A stretch of DNA of 64,000 nucleotides from Gemmatimonadota bacterium (GTDB taxonomy: Bacteria; Gemmatimonadota; Gemmatimonadetes; Gemmatimonadales; Gemmatimonadaceae), in contig JAQBQB010000025.1 in assembly GCA_028287235.1 (NCBI GenBank), forward strand, positions 1 to 64,000. Direction: 5' to 3'. Position numbers and translations under genes: made by a program. Each line of letters begins with the position of its first letter. Position 1 is the stretch's first letter. This document shows, in pieces, positions 53,555-62,443 of the stretch. The notes under the pieces are model-generated. The model was not told where the DNA came from. It searched no databases and saw only the letters and a program-made list of their open reading frames with translations.

Positions 53555-55021
53555 ATGAACCTGGCTCGCGCCGCCGGAGTGTTGCTGGTCGTCGCGGCGT
53601 CGTCCGCGGTGTCCGCTCAAACCGCGCGTCCGCCGCTCCGTTGGGGCGGCGACGCAGAGGGAGGCGCTCCCTTTGTCGAAGCCGATCCCGCGAACCCCGC
53701 GGGGGTGCGCGGCTTCGACGTCGAGATCGCCGGCATGATTGCGCGCGGGCTCGGTCGCGAGCCGCGGTTTGTTCAGGTGGCGTGGGCGTCCATCGAAGCG
53801 TCCGTCGAGCGCGGCGACTTCGAGCTCGGCATGTCCGGCGTCGAAGACCGGCCCGAGCTGCGCGCCCGGCACGCTGTGACGATTCCCTACTTCGAGTTTC
53901 GTGAAGTGCTGGCCGTGCGGCCGGCGGACAAGGCCCGATTTCGCCGAGTGGAGGATCTCGCCGGCCATCGCGTCGCGGCGTTGGGCGGAACGACGGCCTA
54001 TCAGATTCTTCTCGACGCCCAGAAAAACATCGGTGTGATTCCGATCTCGTACGACGACGACGTCCATCCGTACAGCGATCTCGTCGCCGGCCGCGTGGAC
54101 GCGGTGCTCCTCGACAACATCATCGCCGAGCGGTCGCTGAAGCGGAGCGGCGGGTTCGTGATTCAGCCGCTGCCTACCGCAACGGGGCACTACGTGGCCG
54201 TGCTGGCCCACGCGAACGGCGCGCTGCGCGATTCCGTCGACGGCATCCTGCGCGACCGCATGCGCGACGGCTCGCTGGAGAAGACGTTTCGCGCCTGGGG
54301 AGTCTGGACTCCCGACCAGGCGCAGTACTTCCAGCGCGCGCTCGCCGACGCGCCGAAGGCGTCCGCGCCGGCGGCGCCTGCATCGGGCACCGCGCTCGTC
54401 TATCTCCCGGCGCTGCTCCGCGCCGCCTTGGTCACGCTGACACTGTCCTGCCTCGCGATGGCGTTGGCCGTGATCGCGGGAATCGCGATCGCGGCCGGCC
54501 GCGTTTATGGTCCACCGATTCTCCGCGTGCTCCTTACCGCCTACGTCGAAGTGATGCGCGGAACACCGGTGCTGCTACAGCTCTTCGTCATCTACTACGG
54601 ACTCTCCGGTGTAATTCGGCTCCCCGCGTTCGCCGCCGCCGTGTTGGGCCTCGGGCTCAACTACGCGGCGTACGAATCGGAGATCTACCGCGCGGCGCTC
54701 GAGGCGATTCCACGGTCGCAGCTCGAGGCCGCGCGCACGCTTGGCCTGTCCGAAATGCAAATCCTGCGGCTCGTGCGCGGTCCGCAGGCGCTGCGCCTCG
54801 CCCTCGCGCCGATGACGAACGACTTCGTGGCGCTGCTCAAGGACTCGTCGCTCGTCTCGGTGATCACGGTGGTGGAGCTCACGAAGGAGACCGCGATCTA
54901 CGCCACGAACGTCGGAAGTTGGGTCGTTCCCGGCATGCTCTGCGCACTCCTGTATCTTGCCTTCTCGCTCCCGCTCTCCCGCGCCGCCCGGCGGTTGGAG
55001 CGGCGCTGGAGCACGGCGTGA
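53555..55021 (+). CDS. Fused substrate-binding protein and permease of an amino-acid ABC importer
   Basis: A 488-aa protein. Residues 1-21 are a signal, about 25-270 a family-3 solute-binding domain (GFDVEIAGMIARGLGREPRF, VDAVLLDNIIAE), then about 285-485 a HisM/GlnP-type permease with five helices and EAA-like ALEAIPRSQLEAARTLGLS. Binding protein and channel are thus one chain, as in GlnPQ of lactic acid bacteria but with one receptor. Polar or glutamine-like amino acids are the expected cargo. The ATPase gene follows with a GTGA overlap. Confidence 0.92.
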   Translation: MNLARAAGVLLVVAASSAVSAQTARPPLRWGGDAEGGAPFVEADPANPAGVRGFDVEIAGMIARGLGREPRFVQVAWASIEASVERGDFELGMSGVEDRPELRARHAVTIPYFEFREVLAVRPADKARFRRVEDLAGHRVAALGGTTAYQILLDAQKNIGVIPISYDDDVHPYSDLVAGRVDAVLLDNIIAERSLKRSGGFVIQPLPTATGHYVAVLAHANGALRDSVDGILRDRMRDGSLEKTFRAWGVWTPDQAQYFQRALADAPKASAPAAPASGTALVYLPALLRAALVTLTLSCLAMALAVIAGIAIAAGRVYGPPILRVLLTAYVEVMRGTPVLLQLFVIYYGLSGVIRLPAFAAAVLGLGLNYAAYESEIYRAALEAIPRSQLEAARTLGLSEMQILRLVRGPQALRLALAPMTNDFVALLKDSSLVSVITVVELTKETAIYATNVGSWVVPGMLCALLYLAFSLPLSRAARRLERRWSTA

Positions 55022-55800
55022 ACGACACGCTGCCGGTGCTGCCCGTGGTCGCGGTGCGCGAGCTTCAGATGATGCGCGGCGGACGAACCGTGATTCGCCG
55101 CGTGAGCTTCGACGTGTTGCCGGGTGAGATCTGCGCGCTGATGGGCGTGTCTGGTGCGGGCAAGTCGACTGTCCTCCGCGCCATTGCCGCGCTCGAGCCG
55201 ATCGGCGCCGGTACGGTCCAGGTTCGCGACGTCGAGCTGCGTGCTGGTTCGCTGCCTCCCGAGTCGCAGCTGCGCGCACTGCGCGGCAAGGTGGGCATGG
55301 TGTTCCAGGCCCATTCGTTGTTCGAGCACCTTTCCGTGCTCGAGAACGTGACGCTCGCGCCCATTCACACGCTTGGTTGGACGGCGGCGCGCGCGAACGA
55401 AGTGGCGGCCGAGCTCCTCGCGTCGCTCGGCGTGGGAGCGCGCGCCGCGGCGTATCCGCGCCAACTATCGGGTGGAGAGGCGCAGCGCGTCGCGGTGGCG
55501 CGGGCGCTCGCGCTCGATCCCTTGCTCCTGCTGATGGACGAGCCCACCTCCGCCCTCGATCCGGCACGCCGCACCTCGCTCGGTGAAACGCTTCGCGCGC
55601 TCGCTCGCCAGCGGCGCGGACTGCTCGTCGCCACGCACGACGTCGATTTCGCGCGTGCGCATGCCGACCGGGTGCTCGTGCTCGCCGACGGTGAGCTCGT
55701 CGAACAGGGTTCCGCGGATGCAGTGTTGTCCCGTCCGGCACACCCGGGAACACGCGCGCTCTTGCAGGGCGAGGGTTCGGCGTCCGATGCTTCTACCTAG
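55018..55800 (+). CDS. Amino-acid ABC importer ATP-binding protein
   Basis: A 260-aa ATPase of the GlnQ/HisP group. Walker A GVSGAGKST is at about residues 42-50, the signature LSGGEAQRV near 149, Walker B LLLMDEPTSALDP near 170 and ATHDVDFARAH after it. It starts at GTG 55018, overlapping the fused receptor-permease, so the importer is complete in two genes. The next gene starts immediately after its stop codon. Confidence 0.92.
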   Translation: MNDTLPVLPVVAVRELQMMRGGRTVIRRVSFDVLPGEICALMGVSGAGKSTVLRAIAALEPIGAGTVQVRDVELRAGSLPPESQLRALRGKVGMVFQAHSLFEHLSVLENVTLAPIHTLGWTAARANEVAAELLASLGVGARAAAYPRQLSGGEAQRVAVARALALDPLLLLMDEPTSALDPARRTSLGETLRALARQRRGLLVATHDVDFARAHADRVLVLADGELVEQGSADAVLSRPAHPGTRALLQGEGSASDAST

Positions 55801-56466
55801 ATGAACGTCATTATTTTCGGGGCGACCGGAATGGTCGGACAGGGCGTGCTGCGCGAGTGCCTGCTCGACCCGGGAATCGAGCGCGTTCTCTCCGTTGGGC
55901 GCTCACTCACCGGCCAGCGACACGAGAAGCTTCGCGAGTTCGCGCAGCCCGAGCTGCGCGATCTCTCCGCGATCGACTCGGCGCTGTCCGGATTCGACGC
56001 GTGCTTCTTCTCCCTCGGCGTGTCGGCGGCGGGAATGTCGGAGGAGCGCTACACCCGGCTAACGTACGATCTGACGCTCGACATCGCGAAGACGCTGTTG
56101 GCGCACAATCCCGACATGACCTTCATCTACGTCTCGGGAATGGGCACCGACAGTACGGAGCGCGGCCGGGCCATGTGGGCGCGTGTGAAGGGAAGAACCG
56201 AGAATGCACTGCTTGGGTTGGGCTTCAAGGCCGCGTACATGTTTCGTCCCGCCGCGATCCTTCCAATGCACGGCATCAAGTCGCGCACCGCGTGGTATCG
56301 GGTCGTGTACCTGATCATGACGCCGCTTTTCCCGGCGCTGCGAGCCGCGTTCCCGAAATACGTCACGACGACCGAGGCCGTCGCGCGCGCGATGCTTCGC
56401 GTGGCGAGAGAGGGGTTCCCCAAACCGATTCTCGAAAACACCGACATCATCGAGGCTGGGCGCTAG
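55801..56466 (+). CDS. NAD(P)-binding Rossmann protein, atypical SDR
   Basis: A 221-aa short-chain dehydrogenase/epimerase-like protein. NAD(P) motif GATGMVGQGVL at residues 7-17, VSGMGTDSTERG and RPAAILPMHG as in the HIM1/CC3-like atypical SDR group. The classic YxxxK pair is not clear, so catalysis is uncertain. The ATG directly follows the ATPase TAG, so it may be co-transcribed, although it is not an obvious part of an importer. Confidence 0.87.
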   Translation: MNVIIFGATGMVGQGVLRECLLDPGIERVLSVGRSLTGQRHEKLREFAQPELRDLSAIDSALSGFDACFFSLGVSAAGMSEERYTRLTYDLTLDIAKTLLAHNPDMTFIYVSGMGTDSTERGRAMWARVKGRTENALLGLGFKAAYMFRPAAILPMHGIKSRTAWYRVVYLIMTPLFPALRAAFPKYVTTTEAVARAMLRVAREGFPKPILENTDIIEAGR

Positions 56467-56515
56467 AGACTGCAGCGAACGCGGACAAGTACGGACGGGG
56501 GATGACAGCGCGGGT

Positions 56516-57034
56516 TTAGTCGGCGCGGTAGATCGTAATGACGGTGTCCTCGTACGCCCGCTGCTCCGCGCCCGCTGGTAACACATGTGTCCGCACATGC
56601 TCGACCGCCAGCACGCGAGAAAATTTCGTCGCGTGCCAGCTCTCGATGACACGGTCCAGCATCCGCGACTCATACGGCGGATCCGCGAACGCGATGTCGT
56701 AGCTACCCGCCACCAACGCCGCGGCGAACGGGAGCGCGTCGCGCTTGAAGATCCGCGTGCGCTCGCGCAGCCGGAGTGCCGCCACGTTCGCGCGCAACGC
56801 GTGCAGGCTCGCCGGCCTGAACTCCACGAAGTCCGCGCTGAGCGCGCCGCGCGAGATGGCCTCGAGTCCCAGGGCGCCCGTGCCGGCAAACAGATCGAGC
56901 ACGCGAGCGTTCGCCAGCTCCGCGTGCAGCATTTCGATCATCGCCACCCGGACGTGCTCGGCCGTGGGACGCACACGTTTGTCGCTCGGCGGCGTGAGGT
57001 CGCGGCCGGCGAACTTGCCGCCCACGATTCTCAA
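56516..57034 (-). CDS. rsmD: 16S rRNA guanine-966 N2-methyltransferase
   Basis: A 172-aa SAM methyltransferase that modifies 16S rRNA. SAM motif VLDLFAGTGALGLEA is at residues 45-59 and the catalytic DPPY at 118-121; MRIVGGKFAGRDL is the family N-terminus. The start is TTG 57034, since the family begins at R2 and no ATG is in reach. It is divergent from the antiporter gene with 68 bp between. Confidence 0.93.
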   Translation of the reverse strand: MRIVGGKFAGRDLTPPSDKRVRPTAEHVRVAMIEMLHAELANARVLDLFAGTGALGLEAISRGALSADFVEFRPASLHALRANVAALRLRERTRIFKRDALPFAAALVAGSYDIAFADPPYESRMLDRVIESWHATKFSRVLAVEHVRTHVLPAGAEQRAYEDTVITIYRAD

Positions 57035-57102
57035 CGGGGTCTCCGGATGTCTGCTCGCGCGGGAATCTGCATGGTGCGATAATACCCGGCCCGGGCCACT
57101 CC

Positions 57103-58596
57103 ATGGGAGGCCGGTTGGAACACTTCGTCACCACGATCGCGCTGATCGGCATCGTCATCATCGTCGCCTCGCTCCTTTCGGGAGCGCTCGAGCGAACCGG
57201 CATGCCATTAGTCGTCGTCTTTCTCGGTCTGGGCGCGGTGCTCGGGCCGTGGGGGCTGGGCCTCGTCGACATCGAGCTCGCCTCGCCCGCGTTGCGCACG
57301 CTGGCCACACTCGGGCTCGCGCTCGTGCTGTTCAGCGACGCGGTGACGATCGAGATCACCGAGATCCGGTCCCGACAGCGGCTGGCGTGGCGAATCCTCG
57401 GACCCGGCACGCTCGCGCCCGCGGTGATCATCGCGTTCGCCGCGCACTTTCTGCTCGACGTATCGGCGGCCGCTGCCGCAATCCTCGGTGCCGCGCTCGC
57501 CTCCACCGATCCCGTTCTGCTGCGGAGTGTGCTGCGCTCTCCCGCGCTGCCCGCCACGCCGCGAGTGGCGCTCCGGCTCGAGGCGGGAATGAACGACGTG
57601 GTACTCCTGCCCATCGTCGTGATCGCGACCCTGATCATGCAGTCCGCGCAGTCCGGCGCGTCCGCGCTCTCGGCAGCGGACGTGGGCCATCACCTGCTCG
57701 GGCTGTTCATCCTGGGACCCGCGCTCGGCGCGCTGATCGGATGGTTGGGGATCATCGTCTTGGGCCGTGTTCGAGCTGGCGTCGGAGTGCGGCGCGACTA
57801 CGAATCGCTCTACGCGCTGGGCCTCGCGTTCAGCGGTTACGCGGCGGCGGAAGCGGTGGGCGGCAGCGGCTTCCTCGCGGCGTTCGCGGCGGGATTGATG
57901 GTCGCATCGCAGGACATCGAGCTCTGCGACTGCTTTCTCGAGTACGGCGAAGCAACGGCTGAGATGCTCCTCCTGCTCACCTTCGTCGCGCTCGGTACGT
58001 CGTTGATCTGGACCGGCTTCACGGTCATCGACGGTCCCACGCTGATCTTTGCGGTGGTCGCGCTCACCGCGCGTACCGTCGTGCTGCTGCCCGTGCTTCG
58101 CGGACTCGACGTGAGCGAGCGCGACCGTCGCATCATCGCCTTGTTCGGGCCGCGCGGATTGAGCTCGCTCCTCTTCACCCTCCTTCCCGTTTTCGCCGGC
58201 GTGCACGGCGCCGAGCGGCTCTTCACGGTCACGTGCCTCGTGGCGCTGCTGTCAGTGGTGCTGCACGGCGGGGGAATCGCGCTCTTTCTCCGCGCGAACG
58301 GCGCGGCGGCGCGCGCGCCCCGTGCGCCGCTTCCCTTGGCGATTGCACCGGCGTCGATCGACTCATCCACCGAGCCCGGTGAATCGGTACCGGATACGAT
58401 CACCGTCGCCGAATACCAGGCGCGCGTCGAGCGGGGCGAGCCATTGATCGTGGTCGACAGCCGCGCCGGTCGAAACTACTACGCCGATCGCGGGCAGCCG
58501 CGCGGCGCGATTCGCATTCCGCCCGAGGACCCTGTTCGCTCCGCGACCGAGCAGCGGCTCTCGAAGCGAGCGATGCTGGTCGTCTACTGTGCGTGA
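57103..58596 (+). CDS. CPA1 Na+/H+ antiporter fused to a rhodanese domain (interrupted by UGA)
   Basis: A 497-aa product as read to the first stop. Residues 1-400 are a NhaP-type cation/proton antiporter with about 12 helices; EAGMNDVVLLPIVV carries the ion-binding Asn-Asp pair. A rhodanese domain begins at about 430 (ITVAEYQARVERGEPLIVVD) but stops at VVYCA, in the middle of the active loop, at an in-frame TGA (58594). The same frame continues with the rest of the domain to 58734. It could be a selenocysteine codon, a nonsense mutation or a sequencing error. The antiporter part is complete. Confidence 0.88.
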   Translation: MGGRLEHFVTTIALIGIVIIVASLLSGALERTGMPLVVVFLGLGAVLGPWGLGLVDIELASPALRTLATLGLALVLFSDAVTIEITEIRSRQRLAWRILGPGTLAPAVIIAFAAHFLLDVSAAAAAILGAALASTDPVLLRSVLRSPALPATPRVALRLEAGMNDVVLLPIVVIATLIMQSAQSGASALSAADVGHHLLGLFILGPALGALIGWLGIIVLGRVRAGVGVRRDYESLYALGLAFSGYAAAEAVGGSGFLAAFAAGLMVASQDIELCDCFLEYGEATAEMLLLLTFVALGTSLIWTGFTVIDGPTLIFAVVALTARTVVLLPVLRGLDVSERDRRIIALFGPRGLSSLLFTLLPVFAGVHGAERLFTVTCLVALLSVVLHGGGIALFLRANGAAARAPRAPLPLAIAPASIDSSTEPGESVPDTITVAEYQARVERGEPLIVVDSRAGRNYYADRGQPRGAIRIPPEDPVRSATEQRLSKRAMLVVYCA

Positions 58597-58734
58597 CTGG
58601 ACGAAGCGACAAGCACCCGTGTGGTGCGACAGCTGAGACAGGCCGGTTGGACGAACGCGCGCGCATTAATCGGCGGCTGGGCGGGTTGGAAGGCGGCGGG
58701 ACTTCCGACGGAGACGCGCGGCGAATCTTCGTGA
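58594..58734 (+). other. In-frame continuation of the rhodanese domain after UGA, with a SECIS-like hairpin
   Basis: After TGA (58594-58596) the frame reads LDEATSTRVVRQLRQ, then ALIGGWAGWKAAGLPTE, a normal rhodanese C-terminal half, and ends at TGA 58732. In relatives the position is the second cysteine of YCxC. A hairpin GCACC/GGTGC (58613-58617/58623-58627), loop CGTGT with G at the second loop position, lies 22 nt after the UGA, and outer AGC/GCT can pair around it. These fit the general bacterial SECIS layout, but the stem is short. Confidence 0.6.
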
Positions 58735-58820
58735 CGCGCGACACTGCGCGAACGGTACCTTTAATGCTTTCTGGCCTTTCGCAGCAGTGACGCAGCCGTT
58801 TCTCGCAGCCGAGTAGTCCG

Positions 58821-59354
58821 ATGCAGCAGCACGTGGAGGCACCAACGCCGAAAGCGCTCGCCGATCTCGTCGAGCGTTGTGAACAGATCAACCGATTCGA
58901 GACGCAGCTCACGGCCGCCGAGGAGACGCGAATCGCCGCTCTCGCCTCCGGCCTGCTGGTGATGCGCCAGGTCCTGGAGCTCCCGCTAATCGACGCCGAA
59001 CGACTTCCCATGCGACAGCGGCGAATCCAGCATTGGGCGCTCAGCGCCGGTCATCTCCCCGAAGTGGAGATTCCCGCGATCCGCGCGGTGCGCGGCCTGC
59101 TCGTGCTCGACGAGCACGAGCAGGTGAAAGTGCTGTCGCAGCGAACGTGGCGCGGCGAGTGGGGCGCGGTCACTCTGTGGCGAAGCGGCGAGCAAGGAGT
59201 TCGCGCCGCGGACATGATGGAATTCCTCGCCCGCTTGACCGCGTTCGCGCAGCAGCGCGCGCCCGATGTGGCGCGCGCACTGCTCGCGCGAAGTGAGGCC
59301 GTCACCGCCACGTATGCGTTCGGCGGCGACGGCCCACGTTCGCGGAAAGCCTAG
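58821..59354 (+). CDS. Protein of unknown function, 177 aa
   Basis: A soluble protein of 177 aa with no signal or membrane helix. Features: an acidic N-terminal helix (KALADLVERCEQINRFETQL), a central VRGLLVLDEHEQVKVLSQRT strand pair, and an Ala/Arg-rich helical end. I recognise no family. It follows the antiporter by 86 bp after the rhodanese extension. It shares a CTAG with the convergent next gene: the two TAG stops overlap on opposite strands. Confidence 0.6.
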   Translation: MQQHVEAPTPKALADLVERCEQINRFETQLTAAEETRIAALASGLLVMRQVLELPLIDAERLPMRQRRIQHWALSAGHLPEVEIPAIRAVRGLLVLDEHEQVKVLSQRTWRGEWGAVTLWRSGEQGVRAADMMEFLARLTAFAQQRAPDVARALLARSEAVTATYAFGGDGPRSRKA

Positions 59355-60220
59355 GCCGGCTTCGCGCCGGTTGCGCCGACTGCGTCCTTGCCGATGACCG
59401 CGAGGTCCTCGGCGCCGTGGCCCTCCGCGATCAGCGCGTCCATGCGGCTCGCGACGCACGGCAGAACCGCGAGCGGCTGAGAGCCAGCCGTCTCGATCAT
59501 CAGACGCACGTCCTTGCGCGCCATCTCGAGCTCGAAGCTCGGCGTGAAATCGCCCGAGACCATCTTCTTCCCGCGTCCGGCGATGATCGCCGACGGATTG
59601 AAGAACTCGAGGATGCGCATCGTGTCGGCCGGCGGAACCTGCGATCCGGCGGCGATCGCGAACACGTCGGACACGAGCGCGCCGATACCGATGATGAAGG
59701 CGTTGCCGCACAGCTTGTAGACCGCCGCAAGATCGGGCCGCTCGCCGAAATATTCGACGCGCTCGGCCATCGGCTCGAGGTGTGCGTGCGCCGCGTCGAA
59801 CAGCGCGCGCGGGCCGGAGACCATGATCGTCCCCTGACTCTGCCGCGCCGCGGCCGGTCCGATGAACACCGGACAGTGAAGGTAGCGCACCCCTTCAGCA
59901 TTCAGACGTCGCGACCGCTCCGCGGTGAGCGCGGGCTGGGTGGTCGTATGATCGAGGATGATGGCGTTGGGCTCGAGGCCCGGACGCAGAGCGGCGATGA
60001 CTTGTTCCACCACGGCGTCATCCTTGAGAACCAGATGTACGAACGCTGCTCCACGCACGGCGTCGGCCGGCGTGTTGGCCACACGGATGCCGAATTTCTC
60101 GAGGGCACGGGCCTTGTCGAGGGTGCGGTTCCACGCCGTGACTTGGTCACCGCGCTTCGCGGCTGCTTCGGCGAATGCGCTGCCGAGCAAGCCGGTTCCG
60201 AGGTATGCGATATGAGTCAT
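59351..60220 (-). CDS. NAD(P)-dependent beta-hydroxyacid dehydrogenase
   Basis: A 289-aa enzyme of the 3-hydroxyisobutyrate/6-phosphogluconate dehydrogenase family. NAD(P) motif YLGTGLLGSAFAEAA at residues 6-20, substrate region HCPVFIGPAAARQSQGT, and catalytic lysine in YKLCGNAF. It oxidises a beta-hydroxyacid or reduces a semialdehyde (glyoxylate reductase-like); the exact substrate is open. It is divergent from the MATE gene. Confidence 0.9.
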   Translation of the reverse strand: MTHIAYLGTGLLGSAFAEAAAKRGDQVTAWNRTLDKARALEKFGIRVANTPADAVRGAAFVHLVLKDDAVVEQVIAALRPGLEPNAIILDHTTTQPALTAERSRRLNAEGVRYLHCPVFIGPAAARQSQGTIMVSGPRALFDAAHAHLEPMAERVEYFGERPDLAAVYKLCGNAFIIGIGALVSDVFAIAAGSQVPPADTMRILEFFNPSAIIAGRGKKMVSGDFTPSFELEMARKDVRLMIETAGSQPLAVLPCVASRMDALIAEGHGAEDLAVIGKDAVGATGAKPA

Positions 60221-60277
60221 AGCCGAAACCTACGGGTGCCTCGTAGCTCCGCCGACCTCTTCTATATATTTCGCGCG

Positions 60278-61699
60278 ATGAGAACTGCGTCCAACAAACT
60301 GCTCGAAGGTCCTATCCTCAAGTCGCTGCTCACGCTCGCGATTCCGATCGCGTTGGCCAACGTGCTTCAGGCGGCCTATCAGCTCATCGACGCGTTCTGG
60401 GTGGGCCGGTTGGGTGGAAGCGCCGTGGCGGCGGTGTCGGTGTCGACGCCGATCATGTTTCTCAGCATCGGCCTCGGTGCGGGTCTGGCGATCGCCGGCT
60501 CGACGCTCGTCGCCCAGTATTTCGGCGCGCGCAACCAGCACATGGTCGACCACGTGGCCGCGCAGACGCTGCTCATGATCGTGATCGTGTCGGTGGCGCT
60601 CGGCGGCGCCGGTTATGTCGCGGCGCCCGCGCTCCTCCGTCTCATGGGCGTCGCGCCCGACGTCTACGTCGGCGCGCTCGGCTTCATGCGCGTGTCCTTC
60701 GTGGGGCTCGTGTTCAATTTCTTTTTCTTCATGTTCCAATCGCTGATGCGCGGCGTCGGCGAGGCGAAGTTGCCGGTGTACATCGTGCTCGGCACGGTGA
60801 TTCTCAACTTCGTGCTCGATCCGCCGTTCATCTTCGGCTGGGGACCCATTCCCGCGCTCGGTGTGAAGGGCGCCGCCGTCGCCACTGTCTGCACGCAGAG
60901 TCTGGCCGCGATCATCGGGCTGATCGTGCTGCTGCGCGGCCGATACGGCATCCACCTGGCCTGGCGCGACTTCGTGCCCGATCGCGCCTACATCAAGCGC
61001 GCCTTCGTGCTCGGCTTTCCCGCGTCGATCGAACAATCCGCGCGCGCGCTCGGGCTCACGGTGCTGACCTTTCTGATCACGAGCTTCGGCACGCTCACGG
61101 TCGCGGCGTACGGTGTAGGGTCCACGGTTCTTCAGGTCGTGATGATTCCGGCCATGGGCCTGTCGATGGCCGTCTCGGCGCTGGTCGGCCAGAACATCGG
61201 CGCCGGCAACATCGAGCGCGCGGCGCGTATCGGTCGGCTCGGCGCGTGGATGGGCTTCTGGATTTTGTCGGCGTTGGGTGTGCTCGCGTTCCTGTTCGCG
61301 CCGCAGCTCGTCGCGTTCTTCGTGCCGAACGACCCCGGTGTCATCGCGTCTGGTACGACCTACTTGCGCATCATGGCGCTGTCGTGGGGGCTCATCGGTG
61401 CGCAGTTCTCGATGACGGGCGTGCTCCGCGCATCGGGTAACATGGTCATGACGATGATGCTCACGCTCGTGGGGCAGTGGGTATTACAGTTTCCGCTCGC
61501 CTACGTACTCGCCGAGCATACGACGCTTCGTGAGCGCGGTATCTGGTGGGCGTTTCCGATCTCGAATTTGCTCATCGTGCTGATCACGATCGCTGTGTAC
61601 GCGAAAGGCGACTGGAAGAAAAAGCGCCTCACGGCCCCCACCGATGCGCTACAGGACCAGGTGAACACGGAGATCATCGCCGAAGAAGGCGCGCGGTAG
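60278..61699 (+). CDS. MATE family efflux transporter
   Basis: A 473-aa membrane protein with 12 helices in the two-lobe MATE fold (NorM/DinF type): ANVLQAAYQLIDAFWVGRLG in helix 1-2 and GFPASIEQSARALGLTVLTF in helix 7. It exports cationic drugs or metabolites in exchange for Na+ or H+. A TATATT lies about 10 nt before the ATG; with so short a leader the transcript may be nearly leaderless, or the true promoter may lie further up. Confidence 0.93.
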   Translation: MRTASNKLLEGPILKSLLTLAIPIALANVLQAAYQLIDAFWVGRLGGSAVAAVSVSTPIMFLSIGLGAGLAIAGSTLVAQYFGARNQHMVDHVAAQTLLMIVIVSVALGGAGYVAAPALLRLMGVAPDVYVGALGFMRVSFVGLVFNFFFFMFQSLMRGVGEAKLPVYIVLGTVILNFVLDPPFIFGWGPIPALGVKGAAVATVCTQSLAAIIGLIVLLRGRYGIHLAWRDFVPDRAYIKRAFVLGFPASIEQSARALGLTVLTFLITSFGTLTVAAYGVGSTVLQVVMIPAMGLSMAVSALVGQNIGAGNIERAARIGRLGAWMGFWILSALGVLAFLFAPQLVAFFVPNDPGVIASGTTYLRIMALSWGLIGAQFSMTGVLRASGNMVMTMMLTLVGQWVLQFPLAYVLAEHTTLRERGIWWAFPISNLLIVLITIAVYAKGDWKKKRLTAPTDALQDQVNTEIIAEEGAR

Positions 61700-61714
61700 C
61701 GCTGCTGCCGGCGG

Positions 61715-62245
61715 TCATGCCGCGCCCGCCTCGCGCGCGAGCAGCGTCCGCTTCCGTTCCACGCCCCAGCGATAGCCCGACAGCGCGCCGTCGCTCCGCA
61801 CCACGCGATGACAGGGAACGACGACCGCCAACGCATTCGCCGCGCACGCCTGCGCCACGGCGCGCACCGACTTCGGCAGCCCGATACGGTTGGCGATCTC
61901 GGTGTAGCTCGCCGTGGAACCGGCGGGAATCTCACGCAGCGCTCGCCACACGGAACGTTGGAACGCCGTGCCGCGCAGATCGAGCGGCTCCTCGAGGCCG
62001 CGCGCGGGCGACTCGATGAATGCGGCGACTTTCGTCACGAGCTTCGCCATGGTGGCGTCACCGTCGATCAACGTGGCGAGCGGAAAACGCTCCTCGACGT
62101 CGCGGCGCAACGCGTCACGATCGTCGCCGAGCAAGATGGCGGCGAGCCCGGTCGGGCTCCGCGCCACGAGCACGAGTCCGAGCGACGATTCGCCGATCGC
62201 GACTTCGATCTCGTCGGATTTCGGAGGGGATATGTGGGTGGTCAT
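61715..62245 (-). CDS. ogt: Methylated-DNA-protein-cysteine methyltransferase
   Basis: Removes O6-alkyl groups from guanine to its own cysteine (176 aa). The active C145 is in PCHRVVRSDG, preceded by FQRSVWRALREIPAGSTASY (helix-turn-helix reading domain), and GALSGYRWGVERKRTLL ends the fold. ATG 62245 is chosen (MTTHISPPKSDEI); an earlier start would overlap the operator region. It is divergent from ada-alkA, and both promoters lie around an inverted pair of 14-bp sites. Confidence 0.93.
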   Translation of the reverse strand: MTTHISPPKSDEIEVAIGESSLGLVLVARSPTGLAAILLGDDRDALRRDVEERFPLATLIDGDATMAKLVTKVAAFIESPARGLEEPLDLRGTAFQRSVWRALREIPAGSTASYTEIANRIGLPKSVRAVAQACAANALAVVVPCHRVVRSDGALSGYRWGVERKRTLLAREAGAA

Positions 62246-62314
62246 GATGAACTCCTGTCGGGTCTCGGTAGCGGTCACGAGATGCAACCTATGACAGCGC
62301 ATCGCAGATGTCTC

Positions 62315-62408
62315 GCCATTTTCGGACAGCTAATAATATAATCTGATAGCCATCTAAATCGTTGCGCGCATATAGCTTACGATCAACGATTGCATGTCCG
62401 AAAATGGC
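62315..62408. promoter_or_regulatory. Inverted 14-bp operator pair between ogt and ada-alkA
   Basis: GCCATTTTCGGACA (62315-62328) and its exact reverse complement TGTCCGAAAATGGC (62395-62408) flank an AT-rich segment that contains TATAAT (62337-62342), a likely -10 for rightward transcription. Each site points into the divergent region. Their position suggests a site for the methylated Ada protein at each promoter; this is a proposal from symmetry. Confidence 0.6.
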
Positions 62409-62443
62409 TATTACGCCAACGCGTGGCGAGTTACCTTGCAGCC

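Noticed and set aside
59417..60277. N-terminal extension of the MATE transporter through an open frame upstream
   Set aside because: The upstream part is antisense to the hydroxyacid dehydrogenase; the ATG at 60278 starts the MATE fold.
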